A stretch of 9,398 nucleotides of DNA from Opitutaceae bacterium (GCA_031282705.1 JAITDF010000667.1:1-9398), one strand, 5' to 3'. Counted from the stretch's first letter, positions 1-7,076 are shown. The notes: generated by a model from the letters alone, not told the origin. Made by a program: numbers and translations.

Positions 1-3
1 AAA

Positions 4-59
4 GTAGGGCGAGCGTCCCGCTTGCCAGATCGGGACGTAGGGCAAGCGTCCCGCTTGCC
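4..59 (-). repeat. Two inverted copies of a 33-bp-period palindromic repeat
   Basis: Two units at 4-26 and 37-59 are the reverse complement of the four units at 139-260. Both have the form GTAGGGC(G/A)AGCGTCCCGCTTGCC minus a few end bases, with starts 33 bp apart. The copy at 37-59 contains a perfect 8-bp hairpin (GGCAAGCG, three-base loop, CGCTTGCC). The 10-bp linker between them also resembles the linkers in the right-hand array, so the repeating unit is the whole 33 bp. No protein need be invoked: this looks like a REP/BIME-type intergenic repeat. The window begins inside it, so more copies may lie to the left. Confidence 0.85.
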
Positions 60-62
60 AGA

Positions 63-128
63 CGGCGCGCAACGCGCGCCGCCCCAAAGTGCCGGGAGCA
101 TCAAAGAGGCGGGGGCTTCCTGCTCCCG
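63..128. repeat. Core of the repeat array: two hairpins
   Basis: Between the oppositely oriented repeat arrays lie two inverted repeats. The first is CGGCGCGC at 63-70 paired with GCGCGCCG at 74-81, with a three-base loop. The second is CGGGAGCA at 93-100 paired with TGCTCCCG at 121-128, with a 20-base loop. Neither is followed by a T-run. They make the whole 4-260 block a nested series of foldable elements. Confidence 0.7.
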
Positions 129-138
129 TCAGGCAAGA

Positions 139-260
139 GGCAAGCGGGACGCTCGCCCTACATTCCAAACCGGCAAGCGGGACGCTCGCCCTACGTCCCA
201 ATCCGGCAAGCGGGACGCTCGCCCTACACCCCAAACCGGCAAGCGGGACGCTTGCCCTGC
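139..260 (+). repeat. Four tandem copies of a 33-bp palindromic repeat
   Basis: Units at 139-161, 172-194, 205-227 and 238-260 start exactly 33 bp apart. Each has a 23-bp core beginning GGCAAGCGGGACGCT. The 10-bp linkers are alike (consensus close to NTCCCAAACC). Each core is an imperfect hairpin; the first three carry one A-C mismatch (CGCTCGCC arm) and the last is perfect (CGCTTGCC arm). Linkers are far too short for a CRISPR array and are themselves conserved. The block resembles the REP/BIME class of dispersed palindromic repeats, and the type matches repeats I associate with Opitutaceae genomes (recall, not checked). Confidence 0.9.
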
Positions 261-266
261 TTTTTT
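238..266 (+). terminator. Last repeat unit plus T6, terminator-like
   Basis: The fourth repeat unit forms a perfect 8-bp stem (238-245 with 249-256) with a three-base loop. Four bases later comes TTTTTT at 261-266. This is the general shape of an intrinsic terminator. The four-base gap between stem and T-run is longer than ideal, so strength is uncertain. It sits immediately before the GAGG ribosome binding site of the adaptor gene, so it would act either on upstream transcription or as an attenuator for the exporter operon. Confidence 0.45.
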
Positions 267-277
267 GAGGCTCCCTG

Positions 278-1402
278 ATGAAGTCGAAGACCCTTTTAAT
301 ACTGCTCGCCGTGCTGCTCCCCGCCGGGGCGGCCGGCTGGTGGATATATTATCAAACCCTGCCCGTCGCGGTGATGGACGCGGCACGGCGCGGCACCGCC
401 ATGCGCATCGTCCCGGCCAACATAGTGGTGAGCGAGTCCTTCGACATGGCCATCAAAAGCGAGGCGGGCGGGCGCATCGTCGCCAGCCATGTCCAGCTCG
501 GGCGCGAGGTGAAGGCGGGCGAGGTTTTGTATCAAATCGACACGCGCGACCTGGAGTTGGAAATCGAGCGCATGGAGTCGGAATACAAAGCCCTGAAGGC
601 GCGCATCGCCATCGGCTCGGCGACGCGTTTTGAAATCGCGACGGCGGAGGAAAACGTGCGCAACAACACGCGCCTCGTCGAACAGGGCCGCGTGGCGCCG
701 ATCGACCTGGAGCGCTCCCGGCGCGCCGTCGGGCAGCTCAGGGACCGCCTCGCCCACGAGGAAATCGACAACCGGCAGGCGCTCGAAAGCCACGAGAATA
801 CGCTGAAGCTGAAACGCCGCATGCTGGAAAAGATGAGCGTGACCGTGGCGAACGACGGCACCATCGCGGAAATCTTCGCGCGCGCGGGGGACCTGGTCGG
901 CGGCGGCCAGGTGCTGGCGCGCGTCATCTCACGGGAGCGGCTGGTGCAGGCGCAGATCAGCGAGGAGAATTTCGCGGGCGTGCGGCCGGGGCTGCCGGCG
1001 AGCGTGCAGTTCCTCGGCTACGGCGGGCGGCTGTTCAAGGCCGAGGTCGAGCGCGTGCTGCCCAACGCGGACGAAAAAAGCCGGCGTTACATCGCCTATC
1101 TGAAAGTTGACATGGCGGACGAATTGCTGGTCCCCGGCCTGACCGGCGAGGCCGGCATCACCGTGGACAGGCACGAGAACGCCCTGCTGGCCGACCGCCG
1201 CGGCGTGCCGGGCGGCTCGGTCTTCACCGTGCGCGACGGGCGCGCGCGGCTGCGGCCCGTGCGCACCGGGTTCGCGGGGCTCGATTATGTTGAAATCCTC
1301 GACGGGCTCGCGGACGGCGAGGCGATCATCATCGACCCGCCGCCGTCCGGGTTCCGCGACGGGCAGCGCGTGCGGGTGGCAAAGGCCCCGGGGCGCCGGT
1401 GA
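278..1402 (+). CDS. Periplasmic adaptor (HlyD/MacA/DevB-type) of an ABC exporter
   Basis: This 374-residue protein is the membrane-fusion subunit that would link an inner-membrane ABC transporter to an outer-membrane channel. Residues 4-25 are a hydrophobic N-terminal signal-anchor (LLILLAVLLPAGAAGWWI). Residues 60-88 look like the first half of a lipoyl-like domain (EAGGRIVASHVQLGREVKAGEVL). Residues 91-186 are charged and heptad-like, fitting the coiled-coil hairpin. The second lipoyl half follows at about 187-217 (NDGTIAEIFARAGDLVGGG), then beta-barrel and membrane-proximal domains to the end. The hairpin-tip RLS motif known from AcrA/MacA appears degenerate: leucine 133 is kept, but the arginine and serine positions seem to be asparagine 129 and alanine 140. 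The ATG at 278 has GAGG seven bases upstream. The stop overlaps the permease start (TGATG), so the genes are co-translated. The substrate is unknown. Confidence 0.88.
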   Translation: MKSKTLLILLAVLLPAGAAGWWIYYQTLPVAVMDAARRGTAMRIVPANIVVSESFDMAIKSEAGGRIVASHVQLGREVKAGEVLYQIDTRDLELEIERMESEYKALKARIAIGSATRFEIATAEENVRNNTRLVEQGRVAPIDLERSRRAVGQLRDRLAHEEIDNRQALESHENTLKLKRRMLEKMSVTVANDGTIAEIFARAGDLVGGGQVLARVISRERLVQAQISEENFAGVRPGLPASVQFLGYGGRLFKAEVERVLPNADEKSRRYIAYLKVDMADELLVPGLTGEAGITVDRHENALLADRRGVPGGSVFTVRDGRARLRPVRTGFAGLDYVEILDGLADGEAIIIDPPPSGFRDGQRVRVAKAPGRR

Positions 1403-2648
1403 TGCGCACCAACCTCGAAATCGCGCTGCGGTTCCTGCTGGCCAGGCGGCGCTCCATGACGATGAGCCTCGCCGGCATCGCGTTCGGCGTGGGCTTCATC
1501 ATTCTCACGCAGGCGATCACGACGGGCTTCCAGGAATTTTTCATCCGCACAATCCTGGGCACGGACGGCGCGCTGCGGGTGGAGGACAAGTTTCAGGCGA
1601 CGGTCGTGAACATGGGCGCAATCGACGCCGCCGGGCGGGCCGCCGGCGGCGTGGCGGTGGAAAGCAGCCGGAAATACCAGGAGGGCGTCGCGGAACCGCG
1701 GCGGCTGATCGACGCCATCAAACGCTTCCCCGACACGGCCGGCGTCTCGGAGGTGCTGCGCGGCAACGCGGGCATCCAGTCCGCGACGCGCGAGGAGTCG
1801 GGGCAGGTGTATGGCATCGAGCTGGAAAACCACATGGCCGTGTCCGACCTCGGGCGGCAGATCGTGGCGGGAAACATGGACGATTTTCGGAAAACCCCGT
1901 CCGGCGTGCTGGTGGGCTCGGCGCTCGCGAACCGGCTCCGGCTGCGCCCGGGCGACTCCGTCCTGCTCTCCCACGGCGGCCGGTCCACCCGCTACCGCGT
2001 GTCGGCGATTTACGAAACCGGCATCCGCGACATCGACAAGGTGCGCGTGTTCATGCACCTCGGCGAGGCGCGCGTGCTGCTGCGCAAACCCCACGGCGCG
2101 TCGTATCTGCAAATCGGGCTGAAAAACCCCGGGCGGGCGCCGGAGATTGCGCGGCAGATCGAGCTGATGGCGAGCCACCGCGCCGCAAGCTGGCAGGAGC
2201 GCGAAAAAGTGTGGCTCGATGTTTTCCGGTTCTTCCGCATCCTCGCGGCGATCACGGTGTTCACCATCGTCGTGGTGGCGGGCCTGGGCATGTTCAACAC
2301 GCTTGCGATGATCGTGATGGAGAAGACGCGCGAAATCGCCATCCTGCGCTCGATGGGCTACACGCGGCTGGACATCGCGTTCGTGTTCATGTTGCAGGGC
2401 GGGCTGGTGTTCGCGGCGGGCGCCGCGCTCGGGTGGGTGCTTGGCGCGCTGGGCACCTGGGGCGTGTCGAGCGTGCCGGTCAGCGTGCGCGGCATCTTTT
2501 CCACCGATCACATCGTGGTGGCGTGGGACTTCGCGCATTACGCCGGGGCGGCGCTGGCGGCGGCGGCGGTCGTGCTGGTCGCGAGCTGGATGCCGGCGCG
2601 CCGCGCGGCGCTGCTGGAGCCCGCGGCCATCATCCGGGGGGCCTCGCA

Positions 2649-2652
<4 letters not shown>
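1402..2652 (+). CDS. ABC transporter permease, FtsX/MacB/LolC fold
   Basis: This 416-residue inner-membrane permease has the four-helix plan of type VII ABC systems (MacB, LolC/E, DevC). One helix at about 22-40 is followed by a large periplasmic domain at about 45-275. Three C-terminal helices lie at about 278-303, 325-352 and 378-398. The stretch MEKTREIAILRSMGYTR at 306-322, just after the second helix, is the conserved cytoplasmic coupling segment of FtsX-domain permeases. The C-terminal PARRAALLEPAAIIRG is also typical of the family. A GTG at 1399 could start the protein one codon earlier. I prefer the ATG at 1402, which overlaps the adaptor stop by one base. No good Shine-Dalgarno is seen, so translation is probably coupled. 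As a single permease gene it would act as a homodimer, as in MacB or DevC, unlike the LolC/LolE heterodimer. Confidence 0.88.
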
Positions 2653-3371
<719 letters not shown>

Positions 3372-3461
3372 CCCTTTTTCTCTTTTTGGGTAATTTTTTT
3401 GGGGAATTTCATAAATACCCTTGTAAAAAGCATCCGCACGGCCATTATGCCCCATCTGCCT

Positions 3462-3498
3462 TATTGACAACACCGCCAAAATGCCGCCTATTGACAAC
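3462..3498 (+). repeat. Tandem TATTGACAAC direct repeat
   Basis: The 10-mer TATTGACAAC occurs at 3462-3471 and again at 3489-3498, 27 bp apart, and both copies are followed by C-rich ACC-containing sequence. Each contains TTGACA, the consensus -35 hexamer, but neither has a good -10 hexamer 16-18 bp downstream. It may be a pair of regulator sites or a duplicated -35 region. Confidence 0.5.
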
Positions 3499-3610
3499 CC
3501 ACCGGCTTAAACGTCCTCCTTTTTTTGAGTCATGCATCATATCCTTTGACTTTCGCAAAGCATGTTGTAACGTCTCTCAACTTGCTTCGCAAAAACAAAT
3601 TCATTCGGAT

Positions 3611-3634
3611 TTGTCTGGCACTTTTGCCAGACAA
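3611..3634 (+). promoter_or_regulatory. Perfect 10-bp hairpin in the 5' leader
   Basis: TTGTCTGGCA at 3611-3620 pairs perfectly with TGCCAGACAA at 3625-3634 around a four-base loop (CTTT). No T-run follows, so it is not a standard terminator. It lies 55 bases before the chosen ATG at 3690, probably within the mRNA leader or as an operator. A regulatory or mRNA-stability role is inference. Confidence 0.5.
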
Positions 3635-3689
3635 GCTGTCTGATTCATGGATTCAGGTCACCAAAACCGAACTACCACAAATAACACCA

Positions 3690-5330
3690 ATGAAACCAAA
3701 GTTTGAAAAAAACATGCGCGCACTGCGCGGCTTGGCCTTCGGCCTTGCGGTGCTTTTTACGGCGGGCCTCCCGGCCAAGCCTCCGGCACAGAATTACCCG
3801 GAATATCCTCATCGTGACGGGTCGGCGCAAACGACCGTCACGGCCCAGCCTGCCTATGACCAGCAGGTGCAATCGACGTCTTCCACCCAGACGGCGGCAT
3901 CCTGGCAGGCCACCACCACCACCACCGCCGCGGCGTCCCCGACGGCGTCGCGGAGCGCGGCAGGACCGGCCATCGGCCCCCGCTTCGACTCGAACCTCTA
4001 CACGGTTGAAAAAATCCCCGTCCGCACCTCCAGCCAGGTCGGCGAGGAAAACACCTACCTTTTGCGCGTCACGGCCCTCGCCGACATCACGGACGTGAAC
4101 ATCTCCGAGACCCTGCCCGACGGGCTCAACCTCGTGAGCACCAGCCCGACGGCCACCCGCGACGGACGGGTTCTCCGCTGGGCCGCGATTCCCAGGATGA
4201 GCGCGGGCCAGATTGAGGAGAAGACCATCGTGGTGAAAACCACCCGCGAAGGCGATTTCCTGACGACCTCGAAAGTCTGCATCGACCCGGTCGTGCAACT
4301 CGCGCTGCGCGCCGGCACGCCGCGCCTCGCGCTCGCCAAGACCGGCCCCGCCACCATCGAGCTCGGCGACCGGTTCTCCTACAGCATCACCGTCACCAAC
4401 AACGGCACCGCCGACGCGGCTGATGTCGTGGTGGTTGACAACCTGCCGCAGGGCCTCACCAGCTCCGGCCCGACCACGTTCACGATCGGCACCCTCGCCG
4501 TCGGCGAAAGCCGCACGCTCAACGTGCCCGTCACCGCCGCCAACGCCGGCGAATACGTGAACACCGCCTCGGTCACCGCCAGCAACGCCGCCTCGGTCTC
4601 CACCAGGGCCGCCTCCCCGACCAGAATCGTGACCTCGCGCATCCAGGTCGAAAAGACCGGGCCCGACCGCATCTTCGTTCACCGTGACGCGACCTACAAC
4701 ATCACCGTCACCAACGTCGGCGATGTCGCGCTCGAAAACATCACCGTCACCGACAGCCTCCCCAAGAACGTCACCCTCGTGTCCGCCTCCGGCAGCAAGG
4801 GCAGCCAGAGCAAGGATCGCGTAGTCTGGACCATCCCGAGCCTCGCGCCCGGCCAGAGCCTGACCGACTCGGTCGTCATCACCAGCAGCCAGCCGCAGAC
4901 CACCACCAACAGCGTCACCGCCCGCGCCGCCAACGCCAAGGTCTCCGACACCGCCAGCGCGACCACCATCTGGGAAGGCGCCCCCGGCGTGCTGACCGAG
5001 ATCTTTGACAACGTTGACCCGATCCGCATCGGCGACGAAGTGGTCTATACCATCCGCATCACCAACCAGGGCGCCTTCCGCGAGGTCAACAGCCAGGTCC
5101 GCGTGATCTTCAGCGACGAGATCAACCCGGTCTCCATCACCGACCAGACCGCCACGATCAACGGCAAGGAAGTGGTCTTCCCGGATGTGGTCATCAAGCC
5201 CAAGGGTGCGACCCTGTTCAAGATTCACGCAAAGGCCGTCCGCTCCGGTGTCGCCACCACCCGGCTCGAATTCAACTCCTCCTTCCTCCCCCGCCCGATC
5301 GTCAAGGAAGAGACGACCTTCGTTTACTAA
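3690..5330 (+). CDS. DUF11-repeat envelope protein, OmcB-like, cysteine-poor
   Basis: This 546-residue secreted protein has a signal peptide at about 1-30 (basic start, then ALRGLAFGLAVLFTAGLPA). A Thr/Ala/Ser/Gln-rich low-complexity segment follows at about 45-92. Four DUF11-type beta-sandwich modules lie at about 104-200, 212-303, 316-424 and 432-546. The repeated signature is a gap-spaced pattern such as YSITVTNNGTADAADVVVVD and YNITVTNVGDVALENITVTD. Length, module order and local motifs (GQF/GEY-type loops, ATTIWEG at 424-430, terminal strand) are colinear, from memory, with the chlamydial large cysteine-rich protein OmcB of about 550 residues. OmcB has many cysteines; this protein has only cysteine 197. 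The ATG at 3690 is chosen because it gives a good signal peptide; a TTG at 3525 and an ATG at 3714 are alternatives. The leader is A/C-rich with no Shine-Dalgarno. A structural role in the periplasm or at the outer membrane is inferred. Confidence 0.85.
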   Translation: MKPKFEKNMRALRGLAFGLAVLFTAGLPAKPPAQNYPEYPHRDGSAQTTVTAQPAYDQQVQSTSSTQTAASWQATTTTTAAASPTASRSAAGPAIGPRFDSNLYTVEKIPVRTSSQVGEENTYLLRVTALADITDVNISETLPDGLNLVSTSPTATRDGRVLRWAAIPRMSAGQIEEKTIVVKTTREGDFLTTSKVCIDPVVQLALRAGTPRLALAKTGPATIELGDRFSYSITVTNNGTADAADVVVVDNLPQGLTSSGPTTFTIGTLAVGESRTLNVPVTAANAGEYVNTASVTASNAASVSTRAASPTRIVTSRIQVEKTGPDRIFVHRDATYNITVTNVGDVALENITVTDSLPKNVTLVSASGSKGSQSKDRVVWTIPSLAPGQSLTDSVVITSSQPQTTTNSVTARAANAKVSDTASATTIWEGAPGVLTEIFDNVDPIRIGDEVVYTIRITNQGAFREVNSQVRVIFSDEINPVSITDQTATINGKEVVFPDVVIKPKGATLFKIHAKAVRSGVATTRLEFNSSFLPRPIVKEETTFVY

Positions 5331-5428
5331 GTCTTGCACAAAATCAACACACTCGGGCGCCTGTCTCCGGGCAGGCGTCGAATCCCGCCCGAAAAACCGG
5401 CGCCCGGTGTCTTTCCTAAAACCAAACA
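5331..5428 (+). promoter_or_regulatory. Structured leader before the barrel gene
   Basis: This 98-base gap contains competing inverted repeats. CGCCTGTC at 5358-5365 folds on GGCAGGCG at 5370-5377 with a four-base loop and one wobble. The overlapping CGGGCGCC at 5354-5361 pairs perfectly with GGCGCCCG at 5399-5406, and TCGGGCG at 5353-5359 pairs with CGCCCGA at 5386-5392. These are mutually exclusive. No clear terminator T-run follows (only CTTT near 5411). It may set relative expression of the barrel gene, or may simply be a GC-rich spacer. Confidence 0.4.
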
Positions 5429-6193
5429 ATGAGAACTACATTATCAATCATCGCACTTGCCCTCGCCACCGCCACCCTCGGCGCGCAGCAAGCCACCGAA
5501 TGGGCCGGCTCAGCGGACATCCGTTACACCGGTCAATACATGTTCCGTGGCGCCCAGAAATCCGGACAGTCCCTCCAGGCCAATGTCGAGTTCAACCCCA
5601 TCGGCGACGGTTTTTACGTCGGCGGCTGGTTCAACCAACCCTTCGATAGCGACTGGGACAATGAGTTCGACCTCTTCGGAGGCTACCGCTACAACTTCAT
5701 GGGCATCCAGTTCGATGCCGGCCTCACCGGCTTCTTCTACCCGCAGGCCGAGGATCGCACGACCGACTATTCGTATGAGATCGCCCTCGGCGCGAACTAC
5801 AATCTCGGCACGCTCTGGCGGGTGCTCGACGGCTTGGCCGTCTCCGGCTACGCCTACTACGATGTCCGCCTCGAAACCCTCACCTTTGAGCTTTCGACCG
5901 GCTATCGTTTCCCCTATCAGCTCGCGCAATTCAAGGCCAGCGTGGACGCCAGTCTCTTCGTCGGCCACAGTGACACGGGCGACTACCTGCCTGACAGTCC
6001 CGGCTCGAATATAAAGGACACCTGGCTCTATTACGGGGCCACCTTGAGCACCACGGTCTGGTTTAATGAAACCCTGTCGGCCACCGCGGGCGTCCAATAC
6101 GGCACCGCGAACAACCGCTCCACCTTGGCGGGCGGCGGCAGCGACCGCACCGACAAAGTGTGGGGGTTTGTCGGCGTCGGCCTGAAGTGGTGA
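5429..6193 (+). CDS. Outer-membrane beta-barrel protein, TorF/Gcw_chp type
   Basis: This 254-residue protein has a signal peptide at about 1-19 (LSIIALALATATLGAQQ, cleavage near AQQ). The rest is alternating aromatic/polar beta strands typical of a small outer-membrane barrel. The N-terminal mature region, WAGSADIRYTGQYMFRGAQK followed by FYVGGWFNQP, matches the pattern of the TorF/Gcw_chp family of putative porins (strand, then FRG, then FYVG-W). The last residues, GFVGVGLKW, end in an aromatic residue, as expected for BAM-assembled barrels. The gene starts 98 bases after the OmcB-like gene and is followed by a strong terminator, so the two could share a transcript. The ATG at 5429 has an A/C-rich leader (CTAAAACCAAACA) and no Shine-Dalgarno. 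Transported substrate and strand number are not evident; pore function is inferred from the family. Confidence 0.82.
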   Translation: MRTTLSIIALALATATLGAQQATEWAGSADIRYTGQYMFRGAQKSGQSLQANVEFNPIGDGFYVGGWFNQPFDSDWDNEFDLFGGYRYNFMGIQFDAGLTGFFYPQAEDRTTDYSYEIALGANYNLGTLWRVLDGLAVSGYAYYDVRLETLTFELSTGYRFPYQLAQFKASVDASLFVGHSDTGDYLPDSPGSNIKDTWLYYGATLSTTVWFNETLSATAGVQYGTANNRSTLAGGGSDRTDKVWGFVGVGLKW

Positions 6194-6204
6194 TTCTTTT
6201 CTCC

Positions 6205-6241
6205 AAAGGGGTTCCCGCTTTTCAAGTGGGAACCCTTTTTT
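6205..6241 (+). terminator. Intrinsic terminator after the barrel gene
   Basis: GGGTTCCCGCTT at 6209-6220 pairs with AAGTGGGAACCC at 6224-6235 (12 bp, one G-T wobble, three-base loop). It is followed directly by TTTTTT at 6236-6241, and AAA at 6205-6207 can extend the stem into the T-run. It lies 11 bases after the stop at 6193. This is the clearest terminator in the window and closes the OmcB-like/barrel unit. Confidence 0.93.
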
Positions 6242-6288
6242 ATTTGTCGGACGGTTTTTAGATAAATCGCAACTGTCTTGAATCAACA

Positions 6289-6357
6289 ATGTCAGAACAG
6301 GAAAACCCGGCTGAATGGCCAGACGAAGAAAAAACGAGAAAACAAACAGCCTGCTGA
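6289..6357 (+). CDS. Small overlapping ORF, 22 residues
   Basis: An ATG at 6289 opens a 22-codon frame ending at TGA 6355-6357, encoding MSEQENPAEWPDEEKTRKQ and three more residues. It overlaps the start of the following membrane protein in another frame. Its leader (AATCAACA before ATG) resembles the A/C-rich leaders of the two secreted-protein genes better than the following gene's own start does. It could be a translated leader peptide, or the true start of the membrane protein disconnected by a frameshift near the A-rich stretch at 6329-6344, or chance. Evidence is sequence context only. Confidence 0.25.
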   Translation: MSEQENPAEWPDEEKTRKQTAC

Positions 6358-6995
6358 TTGTGATAGTATTGCTGCTATTGCTGTTGGTGGGCTACCTGGC
6401 TTTTTTCTGGTCGCCGGGAAAAATCGCAACCGGAGATGCAAATGTTCCGGCGTATCCCCCCTCATCCGCCGCCCCGGCCGGTCCGGTGAGCAGCGTGCTC
6501 CCATCCCCTTCAATCCCCTTCCAGCTCCCCCCCTGGCCTGCTACCCCCGCGCCGGACGCACGCCCCGCGGCACCCGCCGCCCCGCCGCCGCCACCACCAC
6601 CGCCACCCGCCGCCGCCCCCGCGCCGCCGCGCATCACGGTGCCGCCCATTGAGCCCCCGCCCGCCCCCGCGCCAGCCGCCCCCGTGGAGCAGGCGCCACC
6701 GCGGCCGGCGCCGCTGCCGGCGCGCCAAGTCACCACCCCGCGCCGGCCCGTCGCGCCCACGCGCCCGCCGCCGTCCGCCTCGTCCGCCCCCGCGCCATTT
6801 CCCGGAGGCTATGCCATTGTGCTCGGGAAAAGCATGAGTCCCGATGGCAGCCGCTATTTGTTGCGTTGCACCAATCTCGACCGGCAGGGAGAGTATGTTT
6901 TCGAGGTGGATGCCGATACCTTCAACGAGGCCGCCCCCGACCTGATGTATCATCCCGGCAAAATCGCCAAATGGCGCCTCATTTCCTCGCAATGA
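6315..6995 (+). CDS. Membrane-anchored proline-rich protein, unknown function
   Basis: I do not recognise this 226-residue protein. It has a basic start (MARRRKNEK) and one strong transmembrane helix at about 12-32. Next comes a very proline/alanine-rich stretch at about 45-163, including a run of nine or so prolines near 90-98, and then a compact C-terminal domain at about 164-226. That domain begins GGYAIVLGKSMSPDGSRYLL and ends KIAKWRLISSQ, and looks like short beta strands. The positive-inside rule suggests a cytoplasmic N-terminus with the Pro-rich arm and small domain in the periplasm, an arrangement like TonB or other periplasm-spanning proteins; I see no TonB motif. The ATG at 6315 has only a distant AGGA (6299-6302). 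An overlapping ORF from 6289 makes the start uncertain. The gene stands alone between a terminator and a repeat region. Confidence 0.68.
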   Translation: MARRRKNEKTNSLLIVIVLLLLLLVGYLAFFWSPGKIATGDANVPAYPPSSAAPAGPVSSVLPSPSIPFQLPPWPATPAPDARPAAPAAPPPPPPPPPAAAPAPPRITVPPIEPPPAPAPAAPVEQAPPRPAPLPARQVTTPRRPVAPTRPPPSASSAPAPFPGGYAIVLGKSMSPDGSRYLLRCTNLDRQGEYVFEVDADTFNEAAPDLMYHPGKIAKWRLISSQ

Positions 6996-7076
6996 CCGGC
7001 GCGAGGCGCCGCCGCCGTCATGGGAGGCAGGTTTGGTTCCGGGCGAAGCGGCAAATCTGCCAGCCTGCGCCACTTT

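Larger units (their letters stand above)
3372..3689 (+). promoter_or_regulatory. Intergenic region upstream of the OmcB-like gene
   Basis: This 318-base stretch is clearly AT-richer than its surroundings and I see no gene in it. It holds T-rich segments just after the ATPase stop (3374-3406), a tandem repeat with two TTGACA words, and a perfect hairpin; the last two are listed separately. An open frame could be extended upstream from the next gene to a TTG at 3525, but its composition does not look coding. I could not identify a convincing -35/-10 pair. It most likely holds the promoter and 5' leader of the OmcB-like gene. Confidence 0.5.

Noticed and set aside
139..260. CRISPR array
   Set aside because: Spacing is regular, but linkers are 10 bp and similar to each other, units are strong palindromes, an inverted set exists nearby and no cas genes are seen.
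22..633. Open frames through the repeat array, on both strands (also 386-129 minus)
   Set aside because: Their translations are just the repeat read out (GKRDARPT and ASRLPVW motifs) followed by shadow sequence of the adaptor gene. The 33-bp period is a multiple of three, so repeats keep frames open artificially.
3525..3689. N-terminal extension of the OmcB-like protein from a TTG
   Set aside because: The added 55 residues precede a normal signal peptide, contain the perfect hairpin at 3611-3634 and come from AT-rich sequence unlike the coding region.
3672..5429. 585-residue minus-strand ORF
   Set aside because: It is antisense to the OmcB-like gene, glycine/aspartate-rich and without recognisable domains. 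The plus strand has a signal peptide and DUF11 modules.
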